Positions 33,836 through 44,487 of a stretch of DNA of 64,000 bases are shown here, piece after piece. A model generated the notes under the pieces. It made no database searches and was not told the origin of the DNA. It worked only from the letters and a program-made list of their open reading frames with translations. Numbering within the stretch: position 1 is the stretch's first letter; each line of letters starts with the position of its first letter. Origin of the DNA: Dichetophora obliterata. Lineage: Eukaryota; Arthropoda; Insecta; Diptera; Sciomyzidae. Both the position numbers and the translations under genes were made by a program. The stretch lies in assembly GCA_963920525.1 (NCBI GenBank), contig OY986439.1:22596819-22660818 (forward strand), written 5' to 3'.

Positions 33836-35388
33836 GCAGAGACTATAAATACTTATAGACATTGCATGTGAAAGCTCCGGTACGGAATGAAAAATTTGCA
33901 CGTACAAGACAAGAGACCCGACGAGTAAATAACCTAGCGAGTAATCGCTTGCATGGATTTGTGTTGCTAGCACAACATGTATAAGTTGCTTAAAGTTTTG
34001 TTTATGTTGCTAGAATTTATAAAAGAACAGCAATGATGCAGAAAACCACTGCTTATACATATATTTTTTAGATTTCTGAGTAGAGCAGCCTGACTTTGTT
34101 TACATTTTTTTTAGCTTGATTTGTTGTTGCTGCATTGGACTTTTTTGTTACGCTAGGATTTTGTTCAAGTTTTGGAAGCATTTCGTTGATCGTCAGATAT
34201 AAATCATTTTTTGCGATTTTGTCTAATTGAAGCAAAGGCGTTTTAGATAAATCGCTGTATCTTTTTTATTTCTAAACGGATTGAAATGCTCCAAAGGACA
34301 ACATTTTAGAAAATTGATTAATCTTTCAAATGACATTAAAATTAAATTAATCAAAAATTAATTCAATTATTTATTACCTATTTTAAACAAATTAAACAGA
34401 AAAAAAAATCAATTAAAAGTTGTTATTGGAGTTTTTGTTTTAAATCTATTTAAAATAGTTAATAAATAATTGGATTAATTCTGTTAAAATTTAATTTTGA
34501 TATTATTTGAATGGATAAAGGTAAAAATAGTTAATAAAGAAATCGATTAATTTTTGCAAAACTTTCTTTTGATGTAATGATTGAAAGGATAAGGTAAGAA
34601 TAGTTTATAAATAATTGGTTTAATTTTGTTATAATTTAGTTTTGATGTCATTTAAGACATTGATCAATTTTCTAAAATGTTGTCATTTTGTGCATTTGAA
34701 TCCGATTAGAAACAAAAAAGATATAGCGATTTATCTAAACCACCTTTGCTTCAGATAGATAAATATATACTTTTTTAACAAATTAGTAGAATAACAATTT
34801 AGTTACAAAGAAATACAAACAAGAAAACAAAATTGACGGCATTTTCTTTAAAAAATACAATTTAAAGTTATGAGTGGATTTAACTCTGTGCAGCAGATTA
34901 GAATTTTTGTTTTAAATCTGTTTAAAATAGGTAATAAATAATTGAATTAATTTTTGATTAATTTAATTTTAATATCATTTGAAAGATTAATCAATTTTCT
35001 AAAATGTTGTCCTTTGGAGCATTTCAATCCGTTTAGAAATAAAAAAGATACAGCGATTTATCTAAAACGCCTTTGCTTCAATTAGACAAAATCGCAAAAA
35101 AATGATTTATATCTGACGATCAACGAAATGCTTCCAAAACTTGAACAAAATCCTAGCGTAACAAATAAAGTCCAATTCAACAACAACAAATCAAGCAAAA
35201 AAAAAATGTAAACAAAGTCAGGCTGCTTTAAGCAACATATACATGTTGTGCTAGCAACACAAATTGCTGCAAGCGATTACTCGTTAGGTTTGTTACTCGT
35301 CGGGTCTCTTGTCTTGTACGTACAAATTTTTCATTTCGTACCGGACCTTTCAGTTGCAATGTCTATAAGTATTTATAGTCTCTGAATT
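33836..35388. repeat. Large foldback palindrome with arms of about 560 bp
   Basis: The left arm (about 33836-34400) carries AGAGACTATAAATACTTATA, AAGACAAGAGACCCGACGAG, TGTGTTGCTAGCACAACATG and TTGATCGTCAGATATAAATC. All of these return inverted in the right arm (about 34900-35388). The 500-bp loop contains AT-rich units of about 90 bp around AATAGTTAATAAATAATTG. No gene is present. Confidence 0.8.
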
Positions 35389-35739
35389 GAGTGAATATTT
35401 CTGTTCGGCCGCCAACTCTCTGCAGATAATGGGGAAGCCTCAAAGAGAAAAAATTGTCATGCAAAGTTTCATGAGAACATAAGCCGTTCGAAATTGGCAT
35501 AAAACTCTTAAGTCCAGTTCTCGATAATTTTTGTTAAAATATTTAATAATACGCACAACACAATTGTATTTGTTTATATAAGGTTACGTTAGGTTTAATT
35601 GACATTCACTTGAGATTTAAAACAGAGAAAAGTCACTGTCAATAGCACAAAGAGCTTACACTAAAGGCAAAACCGTGGTAACAGCTCTCCACTCCATAGC
35701 TTCTATCATTGAAAAATCCCTTCATCAGAAGAAATTGTC

Positions 35740-36130
35740 GGCCTTTGTAGTCTAGTGGATAGTGCGCTAGACTATTAAATCAGAGGTCCCTGGTTCGAAT
35801 CCGGGTTCGGGCATGATTCTTTGCATTTTATTTATTCTTTCCTACATTTAAGAATTATGGAAAACTATAAGTCCGTAGCTAAATTGTGGATAATGTGAAA
35901 TTAAAGGACAGGAACAACTGAGGGCGGGAAATGCTTGCCGAGGTTAAGGCATAACACTAGCCTCGGTTAAAAGCAATTCAAATAGTCTTTCACGTTTGTT
36001 TGGCCTAATCAATAATTCACGTATGGTTCCAATCAATTCCTCTAAATAATCTTTCCTATCAGGTCAAAGACCAAACCTTGTTTGTATAAGGCGCATGCCT
36101 TGGTTCTTAAATCTTTAAAAAAAAAATAAA
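35740..36130 (+). repeat. tRNA-derived SINE, copy 1
   Basis: The head, GGCCTTTGTAGTCTAGTGGA, has an A box (TAGTCTAGTGG, 35748-35758) and a B box (GGTTCGAATCC, 35792-35802) at tRNA spacing. A body of about 310 bp follows (GGAAATGCTTGCCGAGGTTA, CAATAATTCACGTATG, GGTCAAAGACCAAACC) with an A-rich tail. It splits the LINE reading frame. Copies 2 and 3 are at 56591 and 52928. Confidence 0.85.
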
Positions 36131-36382
36131 AATATGCGATGATAGCTTTTATTGATATAGAAGGGGCCTTTAATAACGTCGAAGCAAGAGCTATCACTAA
36201 AGGGCTAACGGAGCTTGGGGTGGATACCGCGCTGATAGCACTGATAAATCAAATGCTGGTAGGCAGGATTATTAGTGCAAATTGTGGTTAGACATCCGGG
36301 GATGACCCGCTAAGATCTGTACCAAGGGGAACCCCTCAGGAAGGGGTTCTTTCGCCTCTACTCTGGAAATTAGCAGTAAGTT

Positions 36383-38904
36383 AACTTGTAAGGGGGTTTT
36401 TTTCTTAAGGCTGGGGTATCCTCAGCCGCTCCAGGATCAGACGAAAAACCCTCAAACTTTCGCCAAATAAATAAAAAGACTAGGTTTTTCGATGCCTTGA
36501 TTAAAATGGTTTTCTTTATTTATAATTAAGTAATTAAAGTTGCATTTGTATATTTCAATTTCTATATATACAAATTTATTTATTGCGTCTTTTTCTACAA
36601 TACACAGTAATTCAATAATAATAATACGCTGGTTCGTAGAGTTGTTGCTGCTTATGTCGTGCGGACGAGTGTTGCTTCAGCCCGTACTGTTTTCGGGTCG
36701 ATTCGGGTTCAGTGAGGTGCAAAGAAGTATAATTCAGCGAAGGAATTCAGCGGTAAATAAGTTGCGGTGACGGCTAGGCTTAGACATGACCCGACTGCGG
36801 TGCTTTGGGGTAGCAAATAAAAAACTCTACATTAATACGGACGTTTCATATATATAAAAAGAAAAAAGAAATGCTTCTACGCTTTAAGATGATATGATTT
36901 CTTTATAAGTCTTAGCTACGCATTTAACGCTCTAAAGTGGCGTGATTTACCCTATTATATATAAGTATAACAAAACAAAAACAAAAAACTTAATTACTAT
37001 GCTTGAAGTGATGAATGACCCACTATAGCCGATGTAGTAATTCAACCGAGCACTCCGACGGACAATCGACCGACCGGAGCCGATGTAGTAATCAAACGAA
37101 CACCTTCGTATAATCGACCGAACTATAGCCGATGTAGTTATTCACTACGCTTTAGTACTACGATGAATAAACGACCGACTAAAGCCAATGTAGTAATCCG
37201 AATGATAAACTTAAAATACTTATTATACTTAAAACCTAAATGTATCGTTAACGAGCCAGCTTTCGATAGCCCGTGTCAAACTACTACTCGTTAAATCGTA
37301 ACAAGTGTCAGACGGGTCAAAGCACTACGCCTCCGAACCGTGCCGAAGTCGGCCAAACAGCGCACTCTTATATACCCTTGGTTGAAAACCTTTTGAAAAT
37401 TATAGCACCACTCATCATGTGGATGTGAAATTCGCCTGCTTTATTTATCGCTGCCGTGTAGTTGTTGCTTGCCTTGACGTATGCTGTGTTTGTGTGGTTG
37501 TCGTATGCCTTAATGCATTGGCCGTTGTCTGCTTTGTATATTATGTGTTTGTATGGTTGTCGTATGCCTTAATGCATTGGCTGCATGGACAGTGGTGTAG
37601 TGAAGCAGTGCCACAGTGTGTGGTTACCTCTGGAAAATACATATCTACTCTTCGAGATATTATGCAAAATCGCCTTAGTATTTGCCTGTCCAAAGCCAGG
37701 ATAAAGGGGTGATGGTTTTTTATTAGGTGGACAATTCATGGGGCACGGTGCATGAATTGATCTCAAAATGAGTTCATTCTTGAGGCACGGCTCTTGAATG
37801 TTCATCTAATAACTGTAAAATGAAAAGGTTTACCTTGAACCTTGGTTGTTGGATCCAAATCTTGGAGAAAGCATGGTTTTGATATTTAGCTATCTTAACA
37901 TTGATATTGTTATATGCTTTCGATGGACGATCAATCCAACATAACTTGAAGAGCGGGGGCAGTCATCCAACTATGATTAGGAGACCTGATCTATCGTTGT
38001 TCTGCTGACCTTGTTTTAGAATGAAGGTTTTATGTAAAAAGCATAGAATCTTTCCACCGAGTATAAGCCAATTGGTATACTACGGCTCACGCTTCCTAGT
38101 TTTCCGAAAGAGGCTAAGCCTTAATTAAGTTAAGGAAGTTGCGTAGGTAGGATTGTGGTTCTCTCGGTATTTTACTGGGAAACCAATGGGTATTTTTAAC
38201 CTTGTCATGTACAATTATAGTGGCTGAAGGTGTCAGTCAAATATAACTGTTCTAAGAACTTTTGGTCTGTAGACGAGATGTTGAAGAGCCTTGTCTGGTG
38301 GAATCTTCAGTGTTTCATACGCTCTGGCAGTGGTAAGACTAGGAAGGTCGGTGTGAGTTACACTTAAGTTGAACTCGAGTTGGTAACTCCCTTAAATTAC
38401 TAAGAGAATGATGGTAGATTAAACTGTCTTTATTTCAAACAGTAAATGTTAGGAAGGTAAGCAACTACCGGATCAATATACTGTTACCTGAGGGATTTGA
38501 GAACAGGCTACGGGGAAACCTAAATAGTCTGAGTTGTGTCCACAAATGATTGAGGAATCTGATGACATACGCGACAGGTCATTGTATGCTCGCTTCCTAG
38601 TTTTTCGTGTTAAAGCTCCCCATTTGATCATGATGACCAAGTTGTGTGCCAAAAAGTAAGGGTTGTATTATCGGAATTGATACCGATATGATCCAGGGTT
38701 ATTTAAATAACCTATTCATGTTTAAATTTAAGTGACTGAATGTGTCACGGTCATGAATATAGTCAATCTGACAGTTCAATGTTGGTCAGTGCTATGGAAT
38801 TAGGGAAACCTTTCTGGTGGATCTTTTGAATTCCGAAAAGGCGTTGGCCGACGCTTCATATTTGTCCCAAGCTTTGAAGCACCGTAGAATTAAGCCATCG
38901 CGCC
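36383..38904. other. Unclassified insertion inside the LINE
   Basis: About 2.5 kb of mostly noncoding sequence separates LINE coding blocks. It starts after GTTAACTTGTAAGGGGG, and the TG start could be an LTR, but no matching CA end plus TSD was found. Four degenerate copies of an AGCCGATGTAGTAATyc unit (about 50-57 bp) lie at 37026-37200. A 38-bp stretch with GTTGTCGTATGCCTTAATGC repeats at 37495 and 37553. CGCTTCCTAGTTTTyCG recurs near 38090 and 38590. Confidence 0.5.
37026..37200 (+). repeat. Tandem repeat of about 50-57 bp
   Basis: Copies begin at 37026, 37077, 37126 and 37183 with AGCCGATGTAGTAAT followed by CGACCGAC-type sequence. Confidence 0.65.
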
Positions 38905-40489
38905 ATCGCGACAGGGGTCTACGTTAAATACATAGAGTATTTCAGTCAACTGGGCTATCAGCTGTGGGCTCAGCGTTAACCCAAACAAAACTGAATTAGT
39001 GGTTTTTACCAGAAAACACAATTTACCTCTAATTAGTCTGCCTTAACTGGGAAACACAAGACTTAGCTTCTCAGATCAAGCAAAATACCTGGGCCTTATA
39101 CTGAATAGAAAACTAAACTGGAAGCCCAATCTGCTCGAGAGAGCAAAAAAAGCGAATATTGCCTTGTTCTCATGAAAAAAGGCAGTAGGTGGCAAATGGG
39201 GCTTACAACCAAGTGTTACAACTCACTGGTTATTTACAGCAGTTGTAAGGCAAATCTTGCTATATGGTGATATTGTCTGGTGACATGCACTCCAAAAACC
39301 GACTCACCTAAATCTTCTCCGTAAAGTTCAAAGATCAGCGGAACTGTACATCAGTGGAGCTCTAAGAACCACCACGACAGACGCATTAGACATAATGCTC
39401 CACCTTACACCACTCGGTATCCTAGCTACACAGATGGTCTAGAAGCCACTTCCTTTCATCCATCTAGAAGCCACTTCCCAGTCGAAAATAAGGTACACTA
39501 CAACCCCTTTTCATTAGAAAATTTCTTCCTCCTGCACCTAGGTCCATCGACTACATCACACAAAAACTATAATTTGAAAGGAAGTTCATTGAGATCTTTA
39601 CTGATGGATCAAAACTAGATGGCAAAGTAGGTGGAGGAGTCCAAACATTAAGCATTAATTTAGCTTTCATGCTTTCTGACCATTGCAGTGTATTTTAAGC
39701 GGAAATAGCTGCTATACATGAAAAGTTAACTTGGCTTCAGGTGAATGAGATATCTTGCATGGATATTTTCATACTATCTGACAGTCAAGCCGCTTTGAAA
39801 GCCGCAACAAATGTTGAAATAACATCTCAAACAGTTCTCAACTGCCGCAGATCTCTAAATGAGATATCAAAGCAGCTCGGAATCCTTCTATTCTGGATTC
39901 CTGGACATAGGGGTTTTCTAGGTAACTGCAAAGCAGATGAACTCGCTCGTACAGGTCTACCAAGCAACTATCAATAGATAAAGCAAACCTTGGTATTCCT
40001 CTTACTTCATGCAAACTTCTTACACATGAGTTATCCGGGTATCAAAACCAACAACAGATGGTCAGCAGGTAACACGTGTAACGCGGTAAATCTGGCTCAA
40101 ACTCAACGTTAAGCGTTCAAAAGAACTAATTTCTCTCAGTGGAGACAACATTACCACCATGGTAGAGATCCTTACAGGGCACTGCCTTGTTGGTATACAC
40201 GCTCAAAGATTGAACATACCCCACAACGCCTTCTGCAGAAGCTGTAGAGATGGGGAGGAGGAAGAATCTACAGTACATTTCCTCTTTACTTTCCCAGCGT
40301 TAGCTCAAAATCTTCCTCCAATTAGGCAACTGTTTCTTCAATGACCTTGACGAGCTCTCAGAATCTTCGATTCACCGAATCCTAGCCTTAGTAAACAGCT
40401 CAAATTGGTTTAAATAGAGATAGGAAAGTTAACCCTTGGTATCACAATGGGCCTCATTGACCTAAGTGTGTCTCGTTTGAGACAGCCAC

Positions 40490-40511
40490 CCTAACCTAAC
40501 CTAACCTAACT
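40490..40511 (+). repeat. CCTAA repeat tail of the LINE
   Basis: Four units of CCTAA follow the coding end. The motif equals the complement of the arthropod telomeric TTAGG. Here it is most simply the 3' tail of the LINE. Confidence 0.6.
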
Positions 40512-40639
40512 TAGGGTTTTGGAAAATATTCAGTACAGTGTAAAAATGTTGGGGAGTTCCTGTAAGGCTTCTGTAGTAGAATTCCCAAAAATTTAACGAT
40601 AATATTCGTTGTCGTTATCGGTCATTGTGCTTGCAATGT

Positions 40640-42435
40640 TCATAGAAAATGGCAGTTTTCGCTAAATAACGATATCGAAATCGTTGTTAACGCATTTGGG
40701 ATTTCCACTACTGGTATTGTTATTTCCAAGTTGCTGTTAGCTCCGTTTTGCTCCAGTTCTTTACAACCTGGAAAATGAGTTTCCGTAAGAAGCAAAAGCG
40801 TTTCTTGACTGGACTTTGTCCAGGATCCGTCGGACCTCTTAATGTATCCCGGGAGCAATGGGTCTTTGGATAGAGTCTCACGAAGTCTGGCGGCCTCACT
40901 GGTATCCTAAATGAACTCGCGGAAATTTGTCCAAGATATTCGCTTAGCTATTCTTACTTCCTTTATAAAGGCATTTAACGTGTATCTGTATATTTTGCAG
41001 TCTTGCTCAAATTTGCTTAAAATGACTTTCCTGTGATGATTTCTGACCTCTGATCCCCTATTTTTTAGGTTGATAGTCCACCAACTCTCATTTGTAGGTT
41101 TGCGATTTTGAGACTTTGGGCAAAAATTCTTGAAGGCCTGGTAAATTTTTCCCGTTATAAACGCGACTGCATTGTCAATGGATGTGTCGTTTGGGAGATA
41201 TTCTGTATCTAGGTCTGCAATATTTCTGCTGATCCTGAACGCCTTTCCTAGTTGGTTTTTAATGTGTTCCTAAATCGTTTTCTAATGTGAGTGTCTTAGT
41301 CAATAGTAAAGAGAATCCTAAAGTGGTCGGAAATCGACTCCTTTTGTGACACCTCCTAGTTATCGACTATTACCTGTTATGAATTACTCGCTAGTGTTAG
41401 ATGAATCATCTCTTCCCTGACTCTATTCTAAAATGTTGGCCTATTGCTTCTATTACATAGAATAAGGTCTGGGGTAAGGTTAAATTTGAATATAGACTCA
41501 ACCCTTTTGTTAATGTTCATACTGGCCCATTGCGAGTGGTGGGTGTTTGCTTCATAACCGATGACCAGGAATGGCTTGCTTGTGCTAGCGTGTTCTGCCA
41601 ACTCGCGGACTGTTTGCACTGTTGGGTTCGCCCCTTCATGGTGCATATACGCAGAACAGAGGATCAGTATTGCAGACCTAGTTTCCACGCTGGTTGTCAC
41701 TACGTCTCCTTTGCTGAATCTAGAGAGAAGAACATATTAATGGATTTTTTCGCAAGTATGCAGCTCCATATCTTACCTTCATTTGAACAGTGAAACAGGT
41801 TGCACTGTTTGACCCCAGGCCTTGGATCTTGTTGTTGGTGATCCAAGATTCCTGGATGAGGGCCAAATCTACATTGTACTCGAACTTGCACAGCATCAAA
41901 TTGTCGGTTGCTGTCTTACAGTGGTGCAAGTTAATTTGCAGCACTTGCAGCTTACTCCTCCTCTCAGCTGTTGCTCCTTAATCCTCTATACCTTAATGGA
42001 ACCAAGGCCGAATTCAAGCATGTCCAAATGCTCCCTAAGCCAGCCTGTGGAGGCAGCGTCTACAGAAAAGATAAATATTTTCCCTTCGCTGCCGTGACTT
42101 TTCTGCGACCTGATTTGCTTCCACTCCTGAATTCTGGTGTCCTTATTCTGCGCCGCCAAAAGTTTTTGAATGGATACATCCTCAAGCGAAGCAGGAGGTG
42201 GTATCTATACCGACACCCTGTGGCGGAGTGGAAGCGTTGATTTGTAGATCAACTTTAGTGAAGCTCCCTTCCAAATTTCACCAATATTGGCGATGGTTTT
42301 GGTCAGGAACTCCAGGGATTTCTTCGATCCAAATCCGAGACTTTGACTCCTTGTTGCCAGCCAGCACCATTGAACTTGTAATCAGCGGGATCACAGTATT
42401 CGACGCTAGCCATCATCGCTTTTTATGTAAACTAA
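40640..42435 (-). pseudogene. Jockey-superfamily LINE: ORF1 end, endonuclease, RT linker
   Basis: On the minus strand the order is an ORF1 C-terminal segment (about 42240-41990; GKIFIFSVDAASTGWLREHL), then an APE-type endonuclease. The endonuclease reads LQINLHHCKTATDNLML, LALIQESWITNNKIQGL, CILAKKSINMF, ILCSAYMHHE and VIGYEANTHHSQWAS. A linker follows, then LLPGYIKRSDGSWTKSSQET before the truncated RT. In the endonuclease the usual GxDANxHH catalytic Asp appears as Glu (YEANTHH). Frame changes occur near 41725 and 41700, with multiple stops in the linker. The element is 3'-truncated at about 40640, tail to tail with the plus-strand LINE. Confidence 0.8.
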
Positions 42436-43082
42436 TTTAAAATTCGATCCGTAATTTTAAATCCGTAATTTTAAACCAAATAACTTGTTTTGAATGAATC
42501 GAAACATAGCTGCGTTTTTTGGAAAAAGGTCAAAATTTCCAAATATTTTGCCACAAGTTGTTGTTCCATTTAAGACCCTTTCCCTTTATGTAACATGTTG
42601 TTAAAAAATATTGACTCCCCATCCCTTCTCTTAACGAGGTCAAACTGCATTCTCATTTTCTAGAAATTTTGGGTTTTTCCTTTAAATTCTCAATTTATTA
42701 TGCAAAAATGATAGTTCAAGTTATATTTATTAGATATCGTTCCTTTATATGTCTCACGTTTTTGCCCCCCACACATTTTATATAAATCCCAGCACGTCAC
42801 GGAATGTCACAAAAGTTGGTTCTCTTTTCGTCGTGAGGTAATAAGTTAAAACATAAAATTTCAATAATTTTGCTCATTTGGCGATGATCTTTTTTGCTAA
42901 CGATAAAGGTAAAAATAACGGGATTTTACCAAAATTTACTATTTGTAAGAAATTTCACCATCACAATATACATTCACACATTCACGCATTAAAAAAGGCT
43001 TATTGTATCCGTAAGAGACACGTTATAATGTCTAATCTTCTTTGTGCACCTTAGCAATGCCTAAAATTTCCTTTTACACCAT
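42436..43082. other. No gene; contains a repeat shared with 28 kb
   Basis: About 42905-43015 is similar to the reverse complement of 28220-28345 (TTTACTATTTGTAAGAAATT and CATTCACGCAT words). Nothing else was recognised. Confidence 0.45.
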
Positions 43083-43775
43083 CCCAGCAAACAAAAGTGC
43101 TTCCAAAAGAAGCCAAAGTGGAAGGGAAGGGAAAGTCTTGAATTCCATTCCTTCCACTTTCATACCCAGAAGATATTCTTTTAACATATGCATATCATTG
43201 GAAAAAATGCTTTCCTTAGTATTCTCTAGAAGTGCTTCCAGAACTTTTGCAATGGAAGATTTCTTTGAGCCCTTCAAAGAAATGATTCAAGTAGGTGTTT
43301 TCCAGAAGAACTTTAAGAAGGCGTTCCATGGAATGGAATGGTTTTTGTGGCTTGGAGGTTAGAAAAATCTCTGAGAAAATATCTCTCTTCCTGACATTCT
43401 CGCAATTTTGGTGTTGGAAATGAGAAGTGTTTGAGTTTTGTTGGTGGTTTAAAAAATTCCACGTAAAATATCCCTTTTCCCGATTTGCAAAGCATTTCGG
43501 TGTTAGAAGTAGTAAGTGGTTGGGTTTTATTGGGAATTTAAAAAATCCCACGGAAAATATCTAAAACATATATTATAGTTATATATAATTTTTTTTCTTT
43601 AATTGAATTTAAATGCCATTTGAATATCTTCCAGAAGTAGGTTATAAGAATGCCTCTTGAAAGAACTTCTTTGTAAGGCTAAGAAGAAGCACATATTGAT
43701 CTATAGAATGTCTTCTCGAAGCAGTGTTCCTAAGAATGCATGTCACATTTGCATCAAAAATTTTGCTGGAATGTT
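43083..43775. repeat. Candidate foldback or tandem-repeat MITE
   Basis: Possible ends are CCCAGCAAACAAAAGTG and, reverse-complemented, TTCCAGCAAAATTTTTGATG. Inside, two to three copies of a unit of about 100 bp (TTGGTGTTgGAAaT.AGAAGTG, then AAAAAATyCCACGkAAAATAT) run from 43350 to 43565. The interior is rich in GAAG/CTTC. Confidence 0.4.
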
Positions 43776-44487
43776 ATTCCATCTTTTTTTCCCAACATTT
43801 TTTCTCACCTACGAAATTTCTTTCGTGACTATTTTTACGACATATTTTTGATTTGCAATATTATTGTATGGATTCATATTTGAAACTGTTGGGAGCTCTT
43901 TTGAACAGCGTCACAAATTGATTTACTTACCAACATAGCATTAAGTAAACTACTATACAATCAACGCCTTCTTGTTGTTACAATGTTTTATTAATTGCAC
44001 TAATTTATAAGATGTCGTTGCACAGACATAAAAAAAATTGTAATCAAAACAACTGTTTGCTTTTTTTAACAAGCTTTTATTTAACTTGTGCTTTAGCTGC
44101 AATCGAATCCGTTCCAGAGCACCACAATTAGCACAAACATGAGTGTCAACATGATTTTGACCCCTGTTCACATTTGCATGCAGTGGCGTAGCGCATGACG
44201 TCATGTAAATGTGTCAGTGAGTGTGTGTTGAGCGCAGGCGCGGCGAGTTGTAATTGATTTAAACAAATTTTTGCTTTATGTTTTTTTCTTTTTCTTTTGC
44301 TGAATGGAAATTTAATCGAATTTTAATTACTGTCGTGTTTTTGTAAAATGGCAATTTTAATACAATGCGAGTTGATTTAAATAATTAAATCTTTATTTTT
44401 ACTCTTGCTAAGATAATAACTTTTATCAATTTTGAACATTGAAGAAGTACTAGCCTTAAAACAAAGGAATATTGTGGCATTATTTAA
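43776..44487. other. No gene recognised
   Basis: At 44177 CAGTGGCGTAGCGCATGACG looks like a Zaphod-type hAT terminus, but no partner or TSD was found. The minus-strand frame at 43953-44204 has no recognisable domain. Confidence 0.4.

Larger units (their letters stand above)
35650..40344 (+). pseudogene. LINE RT-RNase H polyprotein remains
   Basis: Before the SINE: AYTKGKTVVTALHSIASIIE. After it: MIAFIDIEGAFNNVEARAI and RSVPRGTPQEGVLSPLLWKL. After the second insertion: GLSVNPNKTELVVFTRK, AKYLGLILNRKLNWKPN and LHLTPLGILATQM. RNase H: FTDGSKLDGKVGGGVQTL, then ILSDSQAALKAA and WIPGHRGFLGNCKADELA. Last, CRSCRDGEEEESTVHFLFTF matches the CCHC-like C-terminus. Many stops and frameshifts are present (for example TGA/TAG at about 36290, 39050 and 39415). 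The YADD motif falls in the lost segment. The copy is dead. Confidence 0.8.
35637..40511 (+). mobile_element. 5'-truncated Jockey-superfamily LINE with insertions
   Basis: LINE-coding pieces occur in order: RT fingers (35650-35739), RT palm start (36131-36382), post-RT (38905-39500), RNase H (39590-39977) and C-terminal Cys region (40159-40344). A short CCTAA tail at 40490-40511 follows. A SINE (35740-36130) and a 2.5-kb unknown sequence (36383-38904) interrupt it. The endonuclease and ORF1 are missing. Confidence 0.8.

Noticed and set aside
35740..35815. Possible functional tRNA gene
   Set aside because: A and B boxes are good, but the anticodon stem pairs badly and the same head recurs with a shared 300-bp body. 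It is a SINE head.
37419..37712. 97-residue hydrophobic Val/Cys-rich frame
   Set aside because: It spans a tandem duplication (GTTGTCGTATGCC) within the unclassified insertion. The hydrophobicity reflects GT-rich repeats.
40490..40511. Telomere end
   Set aside because: Only four units, placed at a LINE terminus, with more dispersed repeats on both sides.
44177..44200. CAGTGGCGTAGCGCATG as an end of another Zaphod-like hAT
   Set aside because: No second terminus or 8-bp duplication was found, so it is mentioned only as a gap note.
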